From Aestuariispira ectoiniformans (GTDB lineage: Bacteria > Pseudomonadota > Alphaproteobacteria > UBA8366 > Aestuariispiraceae): a stretch of DNA of 64,000 nucleotides. This document shows positions 60,166 through 64,000 of this stretch, in pieces. The DNA lies in the NCBI RefSeq assembly GCF_025136295.1, contig NZ_CP062788.1, forward strand, positions 62,001 through 126,000, given 5' to 3'. The notes beneath the pieces were generated by a model. It was given only the letters and a program-made list of their open reading frames with translations, did no database searches and was not told where the DNA came from. The translations under genes and the position numbers were made by a program. Within the stretch, counting starts at the first letter, position 1, and each line of letters opens with the position of its first letter.

Positions 60166-62049
60166 CTATTCCGCTTCCATCATGAAATTCCGCCAGAATC
60201 GTGTGGGCAACCCGCCACCGGCAACATGTTTCATCGGGCTGAAATCGTCATTGCCCATCCACACGCCTGCAATCAGGCCCGCATCATAACCGACGAACCA
60301 GGCATCCCGGTTATCCTGACTGGTGCCGGTCTTGCCCGCACCGCCTCCATTCGGCAGTTTCGCCGCCTTGCCGGTTCCCCAGGCAACCACTGCGTGCAGC
60401 AGGTTATACATATTCTCTGCGACCTTGGGCGCGATGACCCGTTCTTCCACCGGCCGGTACCGGTAAAGGACATTTCCATTTCGGTCCTCGATCGACAGGA
60501 TCGCATAGGGTGTGACCCCCATCCCCCCGTTGGCAAAAACCGCATAGGCCGCCGTCAGTTCCAGGGGAGAGACCTCATGCACCCCCAAAGCCAGGGAAGG
60601 GTCCGTCTTCAGCGGTGACGTGATGCCCAGGCGGCGGGCCGCCTGAACCACCTTGTCGCGGCCAACGGTTTCGGACAAGGCAACGGCGACAGAGTTGGAA
60701 GACCGCGCCACCCCTTCCCGCATGGTCATCTCACCGCGATGTTTCCGGCTGGCATTTCGCGGCGTCCAGCCGTCCACGCTGATCACGCGATCATCCAGGA
60801 TTGTGTCCGGTGTAAAACCGGCCTCCAGTGCCGCCAGATAAACGAATGGCTTGAAGGTGGAGCCCGGCTGGCGAAAGGCCTGAACGGCCCTGTTGAAAGG
60901 GCTTTTCGACCAGGATCGTCCACCCAGCATGGCCGTCACCGCTCCATCGACCTCCATCGCGACAAAAGCCAGTTGCCCGGCATCGCCCTGATCCATTTTT
61001 GATTTGAACTTTACCGCCGTCCGTTCCGCCAAACGCTGGTGTTGCGGGCGAAGCGTCGTGCGAATCACAAGATCCCTGTCAACGCCGCCGACCAGAGCCT
61101 CCGCACGCTGACGGACCCAACTGCCGAAGTATCGGCCGCTATCGCCAACGGAATATCCCGACGAATGAATAACCTTGCGTTTTGCCTTACGCGCCTTGTC
61201 CGCCGACAACCACCCGGCCGCCACCATATTGTCCAGTACCACATTGGCGCGGGCCGCCGCCTTTTTGGGTGATGCGACGGGATTGAGGCGGCTGGGGGCC
61301 TTGGGCAGTCCCGCAAGGACAGCGGCCTCATAAAGGCTGACCTTGGCTGCAGGCACACCAAAATATCGTCTCGCCGCCGCATCAACACCATAGGTGCCTG
61401 CCCCCAGGTAAATGCGGTTCAAGTAAATCGACAGAATCTGATCCTTGGTCAGGTTCCGCTCCAGCCAGAAGGCCAGGATGACCTCCTGCACCTTACGCCG
61501 GATGGTTCGTTCCTGCGTCAGGAACAGATTCTTTGCCAATTGCTGGGTAATCGTACTACCGCCCTGGCGTATGCCACCCGCCAGCACGTTGGTCACCATC
61601 GCACGCGCCAGACCGATGGGGTCGATACCACCGTGATCATAGAAACGGCGATCCTCGGTCGCCAGGAAGGCATGGGGCAGATAGGAGGGTAAATCCGCAA
61701 CCTTGATGGCATTGCCGTAGATATCGCCCTGGTTTGTCACGACACTGCCATCTGCCGCCAACAGGGTTACCGTCGGCCGCCGTGATGTCTGGTCAATTGC
61801 CTCCATTGGGTCCGGCGTATCCCAGCCGAACCAGAGAACGACCGCCACCAGCGCGATGCCGCCCCAGATCACAAGCGCCAGAAGGCGCTTCAGCCAACGC
61901 CACCATCCCCGCGACGACCTTGGCGCATCGTCCTTCCGTGTTTTCTTGCGTGTCGAGGCAGACGACCGTTTTGACGCAGGTTTCTTCGCCGTTTTCTTGG
62001 CTTTGCTCTTGGTCGGTTTTTTCTTCTTTTGAGGGGCGGATTTAGTCAT
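60166..62049 (-). CDS. Class A penicillin-binding protein (PBP1a-type)
   Basis: A 627-residue bifunctional peptidoglycan synthase. A long Lys/Ala/Ser-rich cytoplasmic tail (residues 1-47) precedes one membrane helix ('LLALVIWGGIALVAVVLWFG'). The glycosyltransferase (GT51) domain holds 'FLATEDRRFYDHGGIDPIGL' with the catalytic Glu, 'GGSTITQQLAKNLFLTQERT' and 'LSIYLNRIYLGAGTYGVDAA'. The transpeptidase domain has the SxxK motif in 'FRQPGSTFKPFVYLAALEAG', SxN in 'VARSSNSVAVALSETV' and KTG in 'GGAGKTGTSQDNRDAWFVGY'. It is transcribed leftward, divergent from irr. Confidence 0.94.
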   Translation of the reverse strand: MTKSAPQKKKKPTKSKAKKTAKKPASKRSSASTRKKTRKDDAPRSSRGWWRWLKRLLALVIWGGIALVAVVLWFGWDTPDPMEAIDQTSRRPTVTLLAADGSVVTNQGDIYGNAIKVADLPSYLPHAFLATEDRRFYDHGGIDPIGLARAMVTNVLAGGIRQGGSTITQQLAKNLFLTQERTIRRKVQEVILAFWLERNLTKDQILSIYLNRIYLGAGTYGVDAAARRYFGVPAAKVSLYEAAVLAGLPKAPSRLNPVASPKKAAARANVVLDNMVAAGWLSADKARKAKRKVIHSSGYSVGDSGRYFGSWVRQRAEALVGGVDRDLVIRTTLRPQHQRLAERTAVKFKSKMDQGDAGQLAFVAMEVDGAVTAMLGGRSWSKSPFNRAVQAFRQPGSTFKPFVYLAALEAGFTPDTILDDRVISVDGWTPRNASRKHRGEMTMREGVARSSNSVAVALSETVGRDKVVQAARRLGITSPLKTDPSLALGVHEVSPLELTAAYAVFANGGMGVTPYAILSIEDRNGNVLYRYRPVEERVIAPKVAENMYNLLHAVVAWGTGKAAKLPNGGGAGKTGTSQDNRDAWFVGYDAGLIAGVWMGNDDFSPMKHVAGGGLPTRFWRNFMMEAE

Positions 62050-62172
62050 GTCACCATTCTTATGCCGATTCGCACGCAGAGGAATGCGGGATTTACCCTT
62101 TGCCTTTTGCCTGAAAAAGCCCTAAAATTATAGCCATTCTAAAAAGAGCCCTTAATGGGTAAAATGGTTGGG

Positions 62173-62202
62173 TTTAACAAGGTAACGGGCTTCCCATATA
62201 AA
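62173..62202 (+). promoter_or_regulatory. Possible irr promoter abutting the start codon
   Basis: TTTAAC (62173-62178) and TATAAA (62197-62202) are separated by 18 bp and resemble sigma-70 elements. The irr ATG is at 62207, only 4 bases past the -10 element, so the transcript may begin at or beside the ATG (leaderless). Confidence 0.4.
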
Positions 62203-62206
62203 GCTC

Positions 62207-62623
62207 ATGATTAAAGAACGCCCTTTCGCAAAAGTTTTGGAACAATTGTCTGCAGTCGGCCTTCGCCCGACGCGACAGCGGTTGGCTCTGGCGAAGCTGT
62301 TGTTTGACAACGGTCATCACCATGTCACCGCAGAACAACTGTATTCAACCGCCTGCGCCAACAATGTAAAAGTCTCCTTGGCGACCGTCTATAATACCTT
62401 GCACCAGTTTAAGGAAGTGGGGTTGTTGCGTGAGGTTGTTGTTGAAGCCGGTCGGTCCTATTTCGACACAAATCTGAGCGACCATCATCATTTCTTCCGG
62501 GAAAGCACCGGCGAATTGATCGACATCCCCAAAGACGATATCGCGGTCTCCAATCTGCCTCAGCCGCCACAGGGAACCAAAGTCGACAGCGTCAATGTGA
62601 TTATTCGCATACGCGATCAATAA
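62207..62623 (+). CDS. irr: Iron response regulator Irr (Fur family)
   Basis: A 138-residue Fur-superfamily regulator of the Irr type, which in alphaproteobacteria represses or activates iron and heme genes under low iron and responds to heme status. It has 'AVGLRPTRQRLALAKLLFDN' with the DNA-binding helix in 'VKVSLATVYNTLHQFKEVGL'. The Irr-specific 'NLSDHHHFFRESTGELIDI' (three His at residues 93-95) is present. The 'GHHHVTAEQLYSTACANNVK' segment is also typical. No ribosome site is visible; the start gives the family's normal N-terminus. It lies directly upstream of a rubrerythrin-like gene that carries a matching operator. Confidence 0.92.
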   Translation: MIKERPFAKVLEQLSAVGLRPTRQRLALAKLLFDNGHHHVTAEQLYSTACANNVKVSLATVYNTLHQFKEVGLLREVVVEAGRSYFDTNLSDHHHFFRESTGELIDIPKDDIAVSNLPQPPQGTKVDSVNVIIRIRDQ

Positions 62624-62635
62624 TCATTATCATTA
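62619..62635. promoter_or_regulatory. Fur-box-like sequence after irr
   Basis: The 17-bp AT-rich site reads, on the minus strand, TAATGATAATGATTATT, close to the overlapping NAT(A/T)AT hexamers of the Fur consensus. It overlaps the irr stop codon and is about 170 bases upstream of the rubrerythrin-like start. Confidence 0.55.
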
Positions 62636-62664
62636 CCCTTTAAAAACATGGTTTTTACAGACTG

Positions 62665-62681
62665 TTTGGAATTATTCTAAA
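62665..62681. promoter_or_regulatory. Irr-box (ICE)-like palindrome
   Basis: TTTGGAA-TTA-TTCTAAA is a near-perfect inverted repeat (one G-T mismatch) that matches the iron control element pattern TTTAGAA-N3-TTCTAAA bound by Irr. It sits just upstream of the -35 element of the rubrerythrin-like gene. Binding is inferred. Confidence 0.68.
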
Positions 62682-62683
62682 CA

Positions 62684-62712
62684 TTGACAGCGATTGCATT
62701 CTGGCTCATAGT
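62684..62712 (+). promoter_or_regulatory. Sigma-70-type promoter of the rubrerythrin-like gene
   Basis: TTGACA (6 of 6) at 62684-62689 and CATAGT (4 of 6) at 62707-62712, with exactly 17 bp between. The -35 begins 2 bases after the ICE-like palindrome. Confidence 0.7.
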
Positions 62713-62803
62713 ATCAGTCTGGGTTTCCGGCCGCTTTGGCCCAATAAGATAACCAATGGGCAGCAAACTGCCCGCCATTCTTGGACTTATCAGGAGAGAA
62801 GCC

Positions 62804-63223
62804 ATGTCGCTCAAGGGCACAAAAACCGAAGACAATCTGAAAGAAGCATTTGCCGGTGAAAGCCAGGCAAACCGCCGCTACCTGTATTTTGCACAGAAGG
62901 CCGACATCGAGGGCTATAACGACGTTTCCGCCGTATTCCGCTCTACTGCGGAAGGTGAAACCGGCCACGCCCACGGCCATCTGGAATTTCTGGAAGAAGT
63001 TGGTGACCCCGCCACGGGCGAGCCGATCGGTAACACTGCCGCCAATCTGAAAGCGGCGATCGCGGGTGAAACCCACGAATACACCGATATGTATCCGGGC
63101 ATGGCCCGTACTGCCCGTGAAGAGGGCTTCGATGAAATCGCCGACTGGTTCGAAACGCTGGCCAAGGCCGAAAAAAGCCACGCCGGGCGTTTCCAGAAGG
63201 CTTTGGACTCGTTGGGCAGCTAA
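62804..63223 (+). CDS. Rubrerythrin-like diiron protein
   Basis: A 139-residue ferritin-like diiron protein that should reduce peroxide. The four-helix bundle carries the ligand-type motifs '[17 protein letters not shown]', '[20 protein letters not shown]', '[20 protein letters not shown]' and '[20 protein letters not shown]'. The usual C-terminal rubredoxin domain is absent, so it is of the short (rubredoxin-less) type and needs another electron donor. The ATG at 62804 follows AGGAGAG; the longer frame from 62756 is not needed. Promoter, Irr- and Fur-like sites precede it, and a terminator follows, so it is probably iron- and oxidative-stress controlled. An Fe-S protein gene follows downstream. 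Confidence 0.9.
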   Translation: MSLKGTKTEDNLKEAFAGESQANRRYLYFAQKADIEGYNDVSAVFRSTAEGETGHAHGHLEFLEEVGDPATGEPIGNTAANLKAAIAGETHEYTDMYPGMARTAREEGFDEIADWFETLAKAEKSHAGRFQKALDSLGS

Positions 63224-63239
63224 CGCGTTAAAGATGCCA

Positions 63240-63267
63240 GGCGGGGCCATGTGCCCCGCCTTTTCTT
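63240..63267 (+). terminator. Intrinsic terminator after the rubrerythrin-like gene
   Basis: A perfect 8-bp GC stem (63240-63247 with 63253-63260) with a 5-base loop and a TTTTCTT tail, 17 bases after the stop. Confidence 0.9.
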
Positions 63268-63338
63268 AAAGCCCACCACCGGAATTGACGGCCTGACAAG
63301 CTGTTTACCACATCCCCTTAGAGAGGTGAGGTAGCGCT

Positions 63339-64000
63339 ATGCGTGAAGGTAGCCTGGACGCACCGATCCGCCATCCCATCAATTGGACGGATCCCGAATT
63401 TTACGATGCGGAAAAACTGGACGAGGAATTACGCCGCGTCTTTGACATCTGTCACGGATGCAGACGCTGCTTTAACCTGTGCGATTCCTTCCCCCGCCTC
63501 TTCGATCTGATCGACGAGTCAGAAAGCGGGGAGCTGGATACGGTCGATTCAAAGGATTTCAAACCCGTCGCGGACGCCTGCACCTTGTGTGACATGTGCT
63601 TCATGACGAAATGTCCCTATGTGCCGCCGCATGAGTTCAACCTGGATTTTCCGCATCTCATGCTCCGCTATCGCGCTGTCGAATTGAAGAACGGTCAGCA
63701 GTCCGCCATGGACCGGCAACTGACGGAGACCGACCGCAACGGCAAGCTGGCCGGAATGGTCGCCCCCATTTCGAACTGGGCCTCAGACCGGCATAATTCG
63801 ATGACGCGCCCGGTGATGGAGAAGGTAACCGGTATCCATAAGGAGGCCGAACTTCCCAAATTCCATGCCAGTACCTTCGTCAAACGCGCCAGCAAGACAA
63901 AGCCGGAGGTGAACGCACAAGCCCCCGCCTATGGCCGCAAGGCGGTCCTTTATGCCACCTGCTTTGCCAATTACAACAACCCGACCATTGGAACGGCAGC
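63339..64000 (+). CDS. (Fe-S)-binding oxidoreductase, GlpC/HdrD-like (partial)
   Basis: The frame opens at the ATG at 63339 (GAGGT upstream) and runs off the window's end, giving 220 residues. It carries two [4Fe-4S] ferredoxin motifs: 'FDICHGCRRCFNLCDSFPRL' (Cys38, 41, 44, 48) and 'ACTLCDMCFMTKCPYVPPHE' (Cys81, 84, 87, 92). This is the front half of GlpC/heterodisulfide reductase-like Fe-S proteins; the CCG domain ('VLYATCFANYNN') is just starting at the cut. In many alphaproteobacteria such a gene lies beside a rubrerythrin gene, as here. Its role may be to pass electrons to the diiron protein; that is inferred. Confidence 0.85.
   Translation, partial: MREGSLDAPIRHPINWTDPEFYDAEKLDEELRRVFDICHGCRRCFNLCDSFPRLFDLIDESESGELDTVDSKDFKPVADACTLCDMCFMTKCPYVPPHEFNLDFPHLMLRYRAVELKNGQQSAMDRQLTETDRNGKLAGMVAPISNWASDRHNSMTRPVMEKVTGIHKEAELPKFHASTFVKRASKTKPEVNAQAPAYGRKAVLYATCFANYNNPTIGTA

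Noticed and set aside
62127-62143. Second Irr-type site upstream of irr (autoregulation)
   Set aside because: Only the right half TTCTAAA (62137-62143) matches; the left half is ATTATAG, too far from TTTAGAA to call a palindrome.
1-64000. Mobile elements, CRISPR arrays, tRNA or rRNA genes
   Set aside because: I looked at every gap and saw no transposase, integrase, repeat-spacer array, attachment site, cloverleaf or rRNA-like sequence. A tool-based scan could still find a weak case.

Overview
This 64 kb window is chromosomal DNA from an alphaproteobacterium, most likely a Rhodospirillales-type, probably facultatively (micro)aerobic organism. That placement is inferred from gene content: an Irr-type Fur regulator, a RegB/RegA redox two-component pair, a ChvG/ChvI-like pair, an ELM1-family protein, DUF1178 and a CbiG-CbiH fusion. 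The coding density is high. I see no rRNA, tRNA, CRISPR array, insertion sequence or phage gene. Most of the window is GC-rich with strong GC bias at third codon positions; the first ~5 kb is visibly more AT-rich.

Layout. 1-7.4 kb: a glycan locus with the end of one glycosyltransferase, a second complete one, and a leftward operon asnB > glycosyltransferase > pseG > pseH-like > pseI, i.e. part of the pseudaminic acid (nonulosonate) pathway plus an asparagine-synthase-like amidotransferase. 7.6-10 kb: an OmpW-type porin behind an FNR-like site, and a GMC oxidoreductase. 10.1-14.3 kb: a leftward envelope/signalling block (lipoprotein > OmpR-type regulator > ChvG-like kinase, then a Bax-like lipoprotein and a small membrane protein). 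14.7-15.9 kb: a secreted von Willebrand A protein and a DUF4112 membrane protein. 16.2-21.5 kb: carB, greA (with an apparent promoter-terminator leader), a GST and an Lrp/AsnC regulator. 21.7-32.7 kb: housekeeping genes (ELM1-like, LysR, parvulin, argJ, acetyltransferase, mutT, ComF, glutaredoxin, nitrilase, methyltransferases, DUF1178, HugZ-like). 33-37 kb: pckA, an HD-GYP regulator, a YqaA-like membrane protein and a lipoprotein.

37.1-59.6 kb is a large vitamin B12 region. It encodes nearly the whole oxygen-independent corrin pathway from uroporphyrinogen III to cobyrinate a,c-diamide: cobA, cbiX, cbiL, a cbiG-cbiH fusion, cbiF, cbiD, cbiJ, cbiC, cbiE-cbiT and cbiA. It also holds nucleotide-loop genes cobT, cobS, cobC and cobU, and a CobW metallochaperone. 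Not seen in the window: a separate precorrin-2 dehydrogenase, cobQ/cbiP, cobD/cbiB and the adenosyltransferase. RegB/RegA sit inside this region between cobW and cbiX. Several proteins of unknown function are translationally coupled to B12 genes. The leftward cobA-cbiA operon continues into a YcgN-family protein, a YgjP-like metallopeptidase and two Bcr/CflA-type efflux proteins.

59.6-64 kb: a secreted ankyrin protein, a class A penicillin-binding protein, and an iron/oxidative-stress group: irr, then a rubrerythrin-like protein preceded by both a Fur-like box and an Irr-type (ICE) palindrome, then an Fe-S oxidoreductase that runs off the end. The themes that tie the window together are redox/oxygen and metal control (FNR-like site, RegBA, Irr/ICE, rubrerythrin, CobW, His-rich CbiX) around anaerobic-type B12 synthesis. 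Many start codons were moved from the longest open frame to the best-supported start, as noted per gene.
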